From positions 371,001 to 435,000 of the forward strand of contig MCFG01000005.1 of assembly GCA_002104895.1 (NCBI GenBank): a stretch of DNA of 64,000 nucleotides. The letters run 5' to 3'. Position 1 is the first letter of the stretch. The number at the start of each line of letters is the position of its first letter. The notes beneath the pieces were generated by a model. That model had not been told where the DNA came from. It was given only the letters and a program-made list of their open reading frames with translations, and made no database searches. This stretch comes from Anaeromyces robustus (lineage: Eukaryota; Neocallimastigomycota; Neocallimastigomycetes; Neocallimastigales; Neocallimastigaceae). Made by a program: the position numbers and the translations under genes. Below, piece after piece: positions 15,149 to 27,900 of this stretch.

Positions 15149-18100
15149 ATTCTTACTATTAAAAATTTTTTCTTTTTTTATTTTTTATTTTATTTTATTT
15201 TATTTTATTTTACTTTGTTTTACTTTATTTTTTAAAGAACTAATAAATATGAGTTAATATTCATATTTATTTAGAGTGTATATTCAGTCCAATCATTATT
15301 TATTATTTAATATTTAATTTTTTATAAATAAGAATATTAATATGATTTATTAAATATTACATTAATGTATATACTTTAAATATATAAAATAGTCTCTTTT
15401 TTATTTTAGAATATGAATACTATTAAAAAAAAAAAAAAAAAGATATCATGAATTCTATTAAAGCATTATTATTATTATTGTTTTAGAATATTATTATATA
15501 TAAAATAATTGTTGTTATTAAATAAGATAAATTATTTTTGTATTAAAACATCAAAAAAAAAAAAAAAAAAAAACAAAAAAAAACAAAAAACTATTATAAA
15601 AGTGAAATAAAAAAAAAAAGTATTGTTTTAATTATATATTTTGTAAGTAAAGATAAAATGTAACGTTACACTAAATGTAATATGTTACACAATAAGTTAA
15701 ATTAAATTATTCATGAAAATAATGAAATTAAATAAATAAATTAAATAAAATAAAAAAAAATTGTAATTTATTTATTTGTTATAAAAAATAATTTTTTTTA
15801 TATTATTAAAATAATAATATTTTTTTTATTATATGAACACATTTGTAACAGAATTTAATATCGCTACGGCTTAGACACTTTGGTAAGATCATACATTTGC
15901 ACTTAGACCCTACACACTCATTAAAAATGAGTCCAGTAAACAAGTCATAGATATGAACATAAGTTACCAATGAATTTAAAATTAAAAAAAAAATAATATA
16001 AATTTTAAGAAAAATATTATATTTAGAATACATTGACAATTGTATTATTAATAATAAAAGATTAATATAAATTTAGTAAGATATTTTCTACTAAAATATT
16101 TCTTAGTTACATATAATTTAAGCTATTCTTTTATTTAATTTAAATTATAAAATATTCTTTATAAAATAATATTAATTAATTTATAGTCAAAAAGTAATGA
16201 AAAAATAAATAAAAAAAAAAAACTAATAAAAAAAAAAAAAACTAATGATATAACAATTAATGACTGTAAATATTTTACTTATAATAAATATTTTTATAAG
16301 TATTATTTGTATTCATAATTAGTACTTATATTTATTATTATATTAATACTTATTGTCTTAAATAATTTCTGTATTTTGTATTTATTTATCATTATTTATA
16401 AAATTTTATCATTAAATATTTATTTATTTTTTATTATTTATTATTACTTTTACTTTTATTATTAAAGAATTTTGATTATTCAGGTATTTTAATAAGTAAT
16501 ATGTTTTATGTTTAATTAGTTATATTTATTATTAGTAACCTTATTTATAGTACTTTTTTAATTATAATGAGCAGAAAAAAAAAGAATTCCACTTTCTATT
16601 GATATTTTTATGAACAATTATTAATTAAATTTAATATAACAGTTATATATTTTGTTTGTTTGTTATATCAATTATTATTTTTTGTAATAAATATATAATT
16701 ATATAACAAAAAATACAAACCCTATAATTTAAATGTTATAATACTAATATATAGTATTATGTAATATTATATATTCACATGACTTTATATTATAAATAAG
16801 TATATCATGTGACCATATATAAATAATAATAAATTATATTTACATATAAAAATTTTATTCATATTTCTATCATTTTATTGGACAATCAATTATTAAAAAA
16901 AATCATTTTTAATTATTTAATTTTTATTATGAAACATAAAACAAAAACATAAAAAGTAAAAATTAAAACAAAAAAAAAAAAAAAAAAAACGGCATTTGAT
17001 TTTTTAAAATTTTACTTTTTTATATAAAGTGCATTAAAAATATACAGCATAGTTAATAATACGTATTTATAAGTTCATATTTAATAATAACTATATAATT
17101 ATAATATTAAACATTTATATAATATTTTTTTTAATATAAAATAAAAATTAATATTTAAATAATTTTTACTTATTTAAAATTATTAATTACAAATAATATG
17201 TTATAAATAAAAAGCTAGACAAAAAAAGATAAAAATAAAACCAAACAAAAAAAAACAAAAAAATAAAAAAAAAACAAAAAAAAAAAAAAAAAGTTAAAGA
17301 AGAAAAATGTTTATTATTAATAACTTCAAAATTAGAATGTTTTATTAATTTTTACTTATATTTTTATGTATTACCAATATATTATAATATATATAATGTT
17401 TATATTAATGTTTTATTTTTGTTTTACATGAAATGATAGTAAACTTTAATTACCATAAATATATTTTAAATATTTTTATTTTTTAAAAAGATTATTTAAC
17501 CGCAAAATCAAATTTATATATAATAATATAATATATTGTAATATATTATAATATATATGTAATAATAAAAAATAATGAATAAATAAATTATTAAAAAATA
17601 TGTAAAAATTAATTTAGTAATTAATAAATAAATAAATAAATAAATTAATAAATAAATAAATAAATAGATAAATAAATAATAAATAAATACTAAATATTTA
17701 CTAATTATTTTTTTTTATTTTTCATATTTATTATTATAAAAAAAAAAATAGTTATTAATATAATCTTATAATTTATATTAATTAATTAGTAAATGATTAA
17801 ATGGAATATTGAATATTATTATTAATTATTATGATAATGATTATTTAAATATTTGATTATTTCATGCTTATTTTAAAAATTATTAAGACTTTTATTAAAT
17901 ATTATGATAATATAAATTAATAATATATTACATTGTATTATTAATATATTTTTGCATATTGTTGTCATTATATAATATTAAAAATAGTCATATATAAAAT
18001 AAATATTTATATTTTAAATTCATATATATCAGATTACACTGTATACCACATTTTTATTATATTAAATAATAAAAATATAATTAAATAATATATATACATT

Positions 18101-19232
18101 TAATATATTAATATATTATATTTATCCTTTTATTTTTTTTTACCAAATCCAAATAAAGTAAATTTTAGTATTATATTAATATAATATATTATAATATAAT
18201 AATTTATATAAATATATATTCAATGTTTGTGTAATATTCTATTAAAATTAATTTAACATCTATCAATATTGGTTATTAATTAAACTTTTAATATTATTTT
18301 ATATATAATAATTATATTATAATTATTGTTTAATATAACTTTATATATTTAGAATAAAATAATTTTTATTCATTAGGAGTGAAAGGTTAGGATAACATAA
18401 AAATAAATGAATGAATAATTATAAAGATTAATAAAGTAACATTAAAAAACAGTTTTTAAATTAATAATTAATATTTCATTTTATATTATATTTAAAGTTT
18501 AATATTTATTAATATAAATTTATTAATAATATATTAATATCTTGTGTTAATAAAAAAAAAAAAGAAAATCCAAGAAAAGAAAATATTTTTTTCTTCAATT
18601 TTTTAATCATTTTTTATAAGAAAAGTTTTTTTTTTTTTATATTATTTTTTTCTAATTTTTTTTTTATATATATTATTTATTTTGATTTGTAATTATAACT
18701 ATTATTTCCAACAATAATAAATTATATATATATTCTATAGAGAAAAATTCAAAAGATAAAAACAAATTAATAAATATTAAATATAAATAAACAAATCAAT
18801 AAGATTATCTGTATATAGTTTGTGAAAATAAATTAAATATCTAGTACTTATTTAATTCTCTCCTTTTTTATTCTTTTCTTTTAATTTTTTTTTCTTAATT
18901 TGTAATATCAATAAGTATACCATTAATTTTATAATAAGAAAGAAAAAATAAAAAGAAGAAAAGAATAAAATAATAGTAAATTTTGAAAATATAAATAACA
19001 GAAACAAACAATAATTCAATATTAAACAAAAATACATATAATTATTTTTCCAAAATTTATTATTTATTTCTATTATAAAAATTTAACATTGTATTATAAT
19101 ATAGATATTTATAAAAATAATGCAATATATACATAAATATCATATAAATATAGTATTAAATTATTAATCCTATTATTCATATCAATATAAAGGTTAAGTA
19201 TAATTTGTATCATATATTATAAAAAATCATAA
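15149..19232. other. Long gene-poor A/T-rich region
   Basis: About 4 kb with almost only A/T-rich sequence: homopolymers, TAAA arrays (17620-17690), and TA-rich palindromic patches. The only part with clearly raised G+C is about 15836-15975, which overlaps a small minus-strand open frame listed separately. I see no tRNA, rRNA or snRNA signature, but an A/T-rich RNA gene could be missed by eye. Confidence 0.6.
15806..16039 (-). CDS. Possible small Cys-rich protein with N-terminal hydrophobic segment
   Basis: A 77-residue open frame starts MSMYSKYNIFLKIYIIFFLI, which resembles a signal peptide or membrane anchor. A short segment with seven Cys follows (NECVGSKCKCMILPKC and later KFCYKC). Local G+C over the Cys-rich half is clearly higher than in flanking DNA, as in real exons of this window. 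I recognise no family. It could be one exon of a secreted protein, a decayed gene like the HSP90 relic nearby, or an RNA gene read by chance. Confidence 0.3.
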   Translation of the reverse strand: MSMYSKYNIFLKIYIIFFLILNSLVTYVHIYDLFTGLIFNECVGSKCKCMILPKCLSRSDIKFCYKCVHIIKKILLF

Positions 19233-20491
19233 ATGTCGAGTTCAATATCTTCAACAGCAAAAGTATTAAGGAGTAGGCCCACTACTAGATTTATAAGATC
19301 TTCTACACGAATAAATATAAATAATAAACCTCCAGGTAGAACAAATGTTTCAGGTTCGAAATCAATAATAAATAGAACACAACCTACATCACCACCTTCT
19401 CAACCACAATTTTCAAATAATGATGAAATAGTAAATTCTGCAATTCCAAGTAATAACAACAACAATAATACATATAATTATACTTTATTTTCTAATAATG
19501 GTGAAAGTAACGAATATGCAATCAGTAAGTTTGTTTTTTATCAATAAATTAATTAATATTTATATGTGTTTATATGAATAAATAATATTGACAAGTATTA
19601 TATATATATTTATTTTTATTTTTTTTATTGTTTTATTATTATTTTATTTAATTTTTTTTTTTATTTTTATTAGATGACATACCAACAGAAATAGCAGAAA
19701 ATAATTCAACAGTTGTAGAGTACAAAACTGATACTCAAAATGATAGCCATACCCAAATAATAATTGTCATTTTATCATTAGTTGTACTATCATTATTATC
19801 ATTAAGTCTAGTTAGACTTAAAAATCGAAGTAATGATAAAAAACCAATAACAGAAAAAGGATTATATGATGTTAATAAACCTTTACCAGTAATTACAGAG
19901 GAACAATTAAATAAGTTAAATCAAGTAAATCAACAGTCATTCCAATTACAAAATTCAATAATTGCTGATACAAACTATAATAATAATATAAATAATAGTT
20001 ATTTAAATCCTAATAACGCAATAGAATATAATCAACAACAACAACAATATAGCTTTAATTATGATAATAGAATAAGCTTTTTAGCTTTAGGTGATTCAGC
20101 TATAGAACCAAGGAAAAAATCACTTGCTTTGAAAGAAGAAGTAATAAAAAAATCGGAGAATAATCTTCCAATTCCTCTTATTCATATTAATAACAAGAAA
20201 GGACCCAATGCAAATGATGAAGAAAGTGAAATTAAAAATAATGATGAAGAAGATAATATAAATTTAAAAGCAGTAGAACCTTTACCAGATACAGTAATTC
20301 CTAGCATAAAAAAATCGCCACAGAATACAACTAATAGTTTTTTACAAGAATCACATGATTTATTTAAAAAAATATCGAAAGGCGTGAAAAATGTAGGTAA
20401 TCGTTTAAAACAAAATTCAATTTCATCAACAAAATCAACTACTAGTACAAATAATAACCGTTATAGTGTGTTATCATCACCAAAAATATAA
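19233..20491 (+). CDS. Single-pass membrane protein of unknown function
   Basis: Two exons, 19233-19524 and 19674-20491, join in phase (about 369 residues). The first ~130 residues are rich in Ser, Thr, Asn, Pro and Arg with no signal peptide. One clear transmembrane helix follows (IIIVILSLVVLSLLSLSLV, about residues 125-145), then a basic stop-transfer (RLKNRSNDKK) and a long polar tail with Asn/Gln runs. The C-terminal part holds an amphipathic helix candidate (HDLFKKISKGVKNVGNRLK). This could be a signal-anchor protein with its N-terminus outside, like fungal wall sensors, but no known sensor domain (WSC or Mid2) is visible. Genuine coding is supported by phase closure and codon use; the function is unknown. 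Confidence 0.7.
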
Positions 20492-20654
20492 TTGTAAATT
20501 TATTAATTATGATCATAAAACTTATCATTATAATTATTAAAAAAAAAAACATAATCATAATAATAACAATCATTATAATAAATAATTTTAAAATAAAAAA
20601 AAATAGTAGTTATATTATAATAAGTAATTATTGATAAAACCATTTTAAATTATG

Positions 20655-20711
20655 AATTTTAGAAATATTTATAATATTTAACATTTAAATATTATAAATA
20701 TTTCTAAAATT
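20655..20711. repeat. Perfect 26-bp inverted repeat (hairpin) with 5-nt loop
   Basis: Arm 20655-20680 is the exact reverse complement of 20686-20711, separated by ACATT. It lies 164 bp after the stop of the membrane protein, so it could form a stem in the 3' UTR, or it may be a small foldback element. A/T-only palindromes arise easily, but a 26-bp perfect one is long. Confidence 0.8.
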
Positions 20712-21341
20712 TAAATATAATTATTATATATATATAATAATTATTTTACATATATAATATTATATATAAAATTATAAAATTATAAAAATATAAATTATAG
20801 AATATAGAATATATATAAAATTTTTATTAAATTATAAAAAAAATATATATATATAACGAAAAATATAAATCTAAACTATAAAACATAAGATGAAAAATAA
20901 TATAAAATATAAAAATAGAATATAAAAATTAGTATATAAAACAAATAAGTATTAATATACATATTAAATAATTAAAAATATAAATACATAAAAAATCTTA
21001 AAATGTAATTATGATTAATATCAATTGGTTTGCATATGTTTTATATTAATTTTTTTTTTTTTTTCTTATTTAATATTTTTATAAAAACTTTTAATTTATA
21101 TACTATAATTCTTAATTTATTCTATTTTTTTTTTTCTTCTTCTTTTCTATTTTATAATTCTTTTATTTTGTGTTTACATAGATTTGTATATTAAAATTAT
21201 TAATATTGTTATTATTAATAAATATATAATATATATATTCGAATAAATATTTCGAATAAAACAATATAATAAAGTAATTGAAAATTGAAAAATATTTAAA
21301 AAATAATAATAAATAAATATTTTAAGTTATTTTTAATTTTG

Positions 21342-21378
<37 letters not shown>

Positions 21379-21526
21379 TCTTTTACTTTCTATTAAAAAA
21401 AAAAAAAAAAAAAAAAAGAAAAATAAAAAGAAAAATAATAAAATAAAATAAAATAAAATTAAATTAAAATAAATTAAAATAAATGAAGTCAAATAACATA
21501 AAAGAATTAAAGTTAAAAATAACATA

Positions 21527-21561
<35 letters not shown>

Positions 21562-21760
21562 AATAAATCAAAATGTGACATTTATTTAATAATCAATGAT
21601 TATATTTTTATTTATTATTTATTATTATTTATTATTACATATCCATTATATCCATTATTATTCATGATCATTATAACTTTATTAACTTTAATTTTATTAT
21701 TATTTTTTATATCACTAATAACTGTTATAAGCAAATATATATAATAAATTTAAATTTCAT

Positions 21761-21938
21761 TTAAATTTACTTGCTACCACACATTTTAACGAATATTTTA
21801 TTACTATTTATTAATCCATTAATTATTGGCAAATATCGGTTAAATTGTGTGTAAGGATTAAAAATATTATAACTTTAAAATATTTCAATTAAATTTATTT
21901 GCTACCACATATTTTAACATTTTAACGAATGCTTTATT
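21761..21938. repeat. Imperfect direct repeat with GCTACCACA core
   Basis: About 21761-21802 and 21889-21938 share TTAAATTTA(C/T)TTGCTACCACA followed by TTTTAACGAAT and TTTATT; the second copy has a small internal duplication. A partly inverted version (GGTTAAATTGTGTGTAAGG) sits between them at about 21838-21856. No coding potential is seen. Confidence 0.6.
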
Positions 21939-22387
21939 CAATATAAATATAGTTAAATTGATTTCTAGATATATAAATTATTATTCTTGTATTTAAATAG
22001 TAATTACTTTAAATTCTTCTTTCTTTCTCCATTATTATTATTATTTACTATTTTCTTAATTAGATATAATGATACGTAATTTGTTATTATATATGATATT
22101 TTCTTTGATAATGTTTCATTAATATCAATAATTACTTATTGTATTTTTGAATATTATCGATTTTAATTATATATTATTTATTTAATTAATTCAATATTGT
22201 GGAAAATAATATTAGAAGCATAATTATTATAATATGAAGTAAAATTCTTCTAATATTATTAATAAGTTAAGATAATGATAAAATAGGTTTAAATGGAAAG
22301 TTAACATAATGATAACTTAAAATTATTTTGTTTATTAAAATTTATTATTATTAATATTATCTAATAAAAGAAATATGATATGATATT

Positions 22388-23047
22388 TTATTCATCATCA
22401 TAATATTCATCTCCATCATTATCGTTATCATAAACACAATTTTCATAAGGATTATTGTATCCTCCTTCATTATTGTCATCATATCCTCCTCCAAGGTACT
22501 CTTCAACATCATTTGAATAACCTATTTGGTTATAAAATTCCCTATTAGCTTCATTTGTTATTCTTCTTTTATTAATTGCATTATCGAAATCATCTATATA
22601 AGGTTTAACTTGTAGATTATATTCTTCTTCTTCTTGTTGTTGTTTGAGTTCCTTTTCTCTCAATTTTTGTTTCTTTATCCTTTCATAAGCACTATCACAT
22701 ATTAATCCATCTCGGTAGTAAGACTCAAAACAAGCTTCTTCTTTTGTCATTCCAGGGTTTCTTTCCATAAAAAAGGGAACTTGAGTTTCACAATTTTTAG
22801 CATTAAAACCATCACGTATTGCATCTCCAACCATATCTGGATCATCTAACAGTCCATCTTGTACTATTGCTCCATAATTTTTAAGCATTGATTTTCCAAT
22901 TTCGACACCTTTTTTAGCTCCTTGTATCATAATATCCATTATAGTTGGATTATTTATCGAGTAGTTACACGCCGCAATACAATTAGGACACAAATTTTCA
23001 TCAGTATCACCATAAAACATTCTATGACAAGAAGCACAATACGTCAT
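22388..23047 (-). CDS. Zinc-ribbon protein of unknown function
   Basis: An intronless frame of 219 residues. The N-terminus MTYCASCHRMFYGDTDENLC contains CxxC, and a second CxxC (LCPNC) follows 13 residues later, so a four-Cys zinc ribbon is likely at residues 4-23. The middle is mixed helical sequence including DGFNAKNCETQVPFFMERNP and EACFESYYRDGLICDSAY. A charged helix (KKQKLREKELKQQQEEEE) follows, and the C-terminus is very acidic and rich in Asp, Asn, Gly and Tyr (GDEYYDDE). I do not recognise the family. Raised G+C and varied codon use argue for real coding. It lies convergent to the membrane protein gene, with the HSP90 relic upstream. Confidence 0.7.
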   Translation of the reverse strand: MTYCASCHRMFYGDTDENLCPNCIAACNYSINNPTIMDIMIQGAKKGVEIGKSMLKNYGAIVQDGLLDDPDMVGDAIRDGFNAKNCETQVPFFMERNPGMTKEEACFESYYRDGLICDSAYERIKKQKLREKELKQQQEEEEYNLQVKPYIDDFDNAINKRRITNEANREFYNQIGYSNDVEEYLGGGYDDNNEGGYNNPYENCVYDNDNDGDEYYDDE

Positions 23048-24002
23048 TATGAGAAATTACCAAATTTATATAAACAGATTTTCTTAGTTAAAATTTATTC
23101 TTTATTTTATTTTAAATATTGTAATTATTATAGTTTAAACATGAAATTATAGAATGATAAAGTAGCTATTTTTTCGAGCTTATATACTTTTTCTTTTTTT
23201 CATGTTGTTAAGTTATTTATTTTAAATTTGATCTATTTATTTTGCTGAATTTTGAATATTTATTTTTAAATTGATTTACTCAATCATTACATGTATTAAA
23301 ACTCAAATTACCTTTTTCATATTTAAAATAATATTTAATAATTTTTATGACTTTAGACGTTAATTATAAATTAATATTTAATATTCATTGTTTTATTTTA
23401 TGTACTTTAAAAACTTTTATTTACTGGTTGAATTTATTTAAATTACATTACTTTAGATATACTTAGTTTTATAAAGTAAATTCAAATTACATATTTCTTT
23501 ATTTATTATATATAAATTTTTATTATTCATAATCGAACTTTATTCATTATATATATTGTAAAATGTTTATAACATATTTATAAAATAATTATAGCATATA
23601 TAAATATTAAATAAAATAATAAATATACAAAAATTCTATATTTATATGAATATATTACATATATACATAAACAATTTATTCATTATTGAATTTAAAATTT
23701 AACTATCATTTAATTTAATTATTGATAATTATAATTAAATTTCTTATCTTAAATTTATATTTACAATTAACTTTCTAAATTTTAAAATCTAAGTTGTATA
23801 TACTTTTTCTTAAATTAAAAATTTATATATATTTATAGCTTAACATTTAATTCAATTATTTTATAGTGGGTAGGAAAATTCTTAAGATTACGATATAACT
23901 ATATAATAAATATATATATATATATTATATATAATGACCATTTTATAGTATGAAATATTTTGACTTTTTTTGATTATTAAATAAAAGAATAAATAGTTAG
24001 AC
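23048..24002. other. Intergenic A/T-rich region, no gene seen
   Basis: About 950 bp upstream of the zinc-ribbon gene with no recognisable feature beyond A/T-rich sequence; it should include that gene's promoter. Confidence 0.6.
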
Positions 24003-24640
24003 TAATATATAGGTACCCATCTCCCATATGTATACTACAGGTGCACCTGTAGGCGTAAAGATTCGACGTTGCTGCTCCACCTATGTCGTTACGTTGAGAC
24101 TTAATGATAAGGTGTTCGGGGTTAATTTCCATAGTTTTCTTGGAAGCTATGTAAGTAGAGATTACAGAATCACGAAGAGTTAGAGCTTTCATGATATGTT
24201 CTATGTTATCAACCAATAACTAAGACACATGAAGAGTTAACAATACGATTAAAAAAAACAATCTTTTCAATCTTGTCACCTAATTCTTACATAATTCTTC
24301 GAATCGAGTCTTTTCTTCTTCACATTTCTTCTTTTCATTTTCGTCTTCTTCTAATTCAAGACTTTCCTTGGTAACGTTTTGAAGAGTGTGACCATCGTAT
24401 TCCATAAATTGTTGGACTATATATTCATAAAAGGTATAAAACTTCGAGTCCTTTCTTCTTTAGAGCTTAAGGAATGGAGAGTTTTCGACGACGACCTTAG
24501 ATTCACTAGTAACGTAGTAAATATTCTTTTGCTTTTCTGGCATACATATGACGTTAGTCCTTAAGAGAAGTTATTTCTTCACTAGATTTAGTAGAGTAGA
24601 ACATAAGGAATTCAGAAAGCTTAGTACGGTTAGTACTGTC
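24003..24640 (-). pseudogene. HSP90: Decayed fragment of a cytosolic HSP90 gene
   Basis: On the minus strand this stretch reads as the C-terminal third of HSP90 across changing frames. In order I see [19 protein letters not shown] then SLKD (family: NRAKLAELLR...STKSGDE...SLKD), MPEKQKNIYYVTSES and VENSPFLK, then [11 protein letters not shown] and [17 protein letters not shown]. These are followed by GDKIEKIVFFNRIVNSSCVL and [20 protein letters not shown] with [11 protein letters not shown]. Stops and frameshifts interrupt it after SLKD, after SPFLKL, after FEELCKN and after the CVLVIG segment, where the conserved EYGW block is lost. Homology is clear for 24088-24640; the part to 24003 is higher in G+C but unrecognisable. 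The rest of HSP90 (ATPase and most of the middle domain) is absent, so it is a partial dead copy. G+C is well above that of surrounding DNA. Confidence 0.88.
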
Positions 24641-24922
24641 TTTATTTTTGTAAAAACGATATTTGTACTAAAATATATTCTAATTATAATGAAAATAATA
24701 TTAAAATACAAAAGCGAAGGAATTTTTATTAGTTTATTTAAAATATTTAATTTTGACTTGTTATACTTTGTATTTTTTTTGTTTTTGTTTTGTTTTGTTT
24801 TAGATAAGTGAAAATATAAAATATTTTTTTTTTATAAAATACATAATATATTATATTAAAAAGATAAATCATATATATATTATAATAATAGAAATTGTAT
24901 GTATATCATTATAATAATAACA

Positions 24923-27900
24923 TTAACAATTTAAACTATATGTATCAAATCGCATTTGAAAATGAGTATTTCTTTTCTTTTCACGACGTTTCATTTTCAT
25001 GGCAATAATTTTATTACGTCTGTGTATTATTTTAAATTTTGTTATAAATATACTAAAAACGACTGTAATTGAATATATTATTGGTCCGATTGTATAAAAA
25101 TAATCCTTTATTGTAACTGGAATATTTATAAAATTAAATATTAATAATATGATTTCTATAAATGTATATATATAGATGGGTATTGTCATTGGCTTTAATT
25201 ATTTAAAGAAAATTAATATAATGACATAATAAAAAAAAGCAATAAAAAATATTTAAAAAATACTTACGCATTATATATTCTTAATGTTTTGACTAAAACA
25301 CTACCAAAAATAAATGAAAATCCCTATGGATATAATTCATATATATAAAAAAATTGTTAATAATATTATATAATAAATATTTAAATTTATTATAAAAAAA
25401 AAAAAAAGATAAAGTACAATTCTTTTTAAAACATCAATTATTAAACATATTATTTTGCTTTTTTTCAAAGTTGATAATGAAGCAAATATATAATTAATTA
25501 TTGTTCCAATTAATATTATAACTAAAAAATATTTCCCACCTATAAAATAGAAACGTAAAAAAATAATATAATAAAATATAATATATTGAAAATTAATTAA
25601 TTATTTATAATATATATAACTTTATTTACATAATATTCTTTTATTATTATTATTATTATTATTATTACCCTTTCTGATAATATCATCATTTTTTAACAAA
25701 ACAATTATTAACAATAAAACCAGGGATATAGTTATTAAAATAATGGATATTTAAATGTTGATATATTAAATATTTTATTATTTTCTAATTGATAATATTC
25801 ATTGCAGTATTTTCCTGTATAATGTGGTGAAGTACAATTACATATATTATCATTTATACATATTCCTTTATTGCAAGAATAATCACATATTGGTTTATAA
25901 CTATATATATATATAATTAAAAATTAAAATAAAAAATATAACATTATTTTTTCATTTCTTTCCTTCTTATTTATTATTTATTATATTATTTACCATGATT
26001 TAAAATTTTGTTTTTCTTTATATTTATATATATATAAATTACTAGCATCGTTATTATCAGTTTTACATTCATCGATAGTAATATTAATATTATAAGTGTT
26101 ATTTTTAAAATATTTAAATTTTCCTAATAAAAATACAATAATAATAATAATATATATATATATATATTTAATAAATGGAAAGTATTTAATAAAAATTTTA
26201 AACAATTAATTACCAAATTGATTAACTTTAAAATAAATAATATATTTTCCAGGATTTCCAATAACTATATATTTTTTATAAAATAGTAATATAATTGAAT
26301 GATAATTATATTAATAATTGAATTTAGATTAATTCTATTAATTCTATTATTTATATTATTTATACTACTTTTTTATTTATTTATTTATTTATTATCATTA
26401 AAATAAAAAAAATACATATATATTTTGAAAATCTTCGAGTATACATTTTGTATTCCAGCAGTAATTTAAAGTTTCTCCTAAAATTTCTGCATTATAGGTA
26501 TCATTCACTTCTAATGTATAGAATATAATATTTTCAATTTTTATTTCATTAGAATCTGAACCTAAATTTATTACTTTGAAAAAAAAAAAGGATCATAATA
26601 TATTAACTAATTTTTGCTATGTTATATATGTCATAAATATATATATATATATATAAGATGTAATATAGTTATATACTTACAATGATCGTAGTCATCATAT
26701 AAATTAACTATATATTGTTTTTTATTTTTAAAAAAATAGTAATGATAATTAATATTTATATATTTATTTATTTTAAGTACACCAAGAAAATTTTTAATAT
26801 TTAAATAAATAATATATTTACATATTATATTCTCTTTTATATGATTTCCTGATAATATATGAAAATCATTTGTAATATTTGTTAATAATTTAATTTTTTG
26901 AGGATTTGTAGCAAATATATCTTTTCCATATTTATTTAATAATTCATTTTTGTTTGAAATGAAAGGTTCAGATTCTTCATCAAGAGAATAACATATATTA
27001 CCAATATCTTTTTAGATTTATAATTTAAAAAAAAAAAAAAGATATTAAATAATTAAAAATTATAATCGTTTAAAAATATATAAAATTTATATATATATAT
27101 ATAATTTATCATATATAATATTTATAATTATTTTACTTGAAAGTGCTTTATTATTTATAAAAGTACAATTATAAAATTTTACATATTGATTCATATTTAA
27201 ACAAAATGTATATATAACACCTCCATAATTTAAAGCCTTATTATCTTTAAATATTGAATCGGAAATAGCTATACCATGATTAATAGGTGTATAATTATTT
27301 ATATGAAAAACAACTCCATTATGTGATGTATTATTTTCAAATGATGATTTTTCAATTATTATATCAACATTATTAATGTTTTTTTCAGAATCAATATAAA
27401 TAAAACTATTTTCAAAATAACTATTGATAATCTTAACATTGTTTAAATTTATTATTGATTTTTCTTTAGTTCTAAAACCTTCATCTTATGAATGTAATAA
27501 TCATTATAAAGTAAAAACATTATATTATCATTTATTATTATTATTATTATTATTATTATCACTATTTTTATTATTATTGTATAAATAATTTCTATAATTT
27601 ATTTTATATATAATTCATATATATTTACATCCTATAAAATTTGAAATAGTTGTATCTGTAATATTATATATAGAACAACCCACAAAAATAAAAGAATCTA
27701 GATTTTCTTTGAAATCCAAACAGTTAATTCCATTAAAATTTTTACAGTTTCGAATATTACTAAACTATTTTTATTCAAAAAAAAATTAAAATCAAAAAGA
27801 AAAAATATTTATATATATCTTAATATAAATACTAATTATATATACTACGGCTTACATTTGATTTAATAATATTTAATTCTCCATTTGAATTAACAAAAGC

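Larger units (their letters stand above)
20492..22387. other. Intergenic region with a perfect hairpin and a dispersed repeat
   Basis: No gene is visible in this 1.9 kb between two convergent genes. It contains a 26-bp perfect inverted repeat at 20655-20711, long T/A homopolymers (21347-21377, 21529-21559) and a non-coding repeated motif at 21761-21938. Confidence 0.7.

Noticed and set aside
18852-19037. Hydrophobic 61-residue frame on the minus strand
   Set aside because: Phe/Leu/Ile/Lys-only composition expected from A/T-rich DNA; no raised G+C and no partner exon.
24379-24811. Plus-strand open frames of 61 and 87 residues
   Set aside because: They are antisense readings of the decayed HSP90 fragment and its flank.
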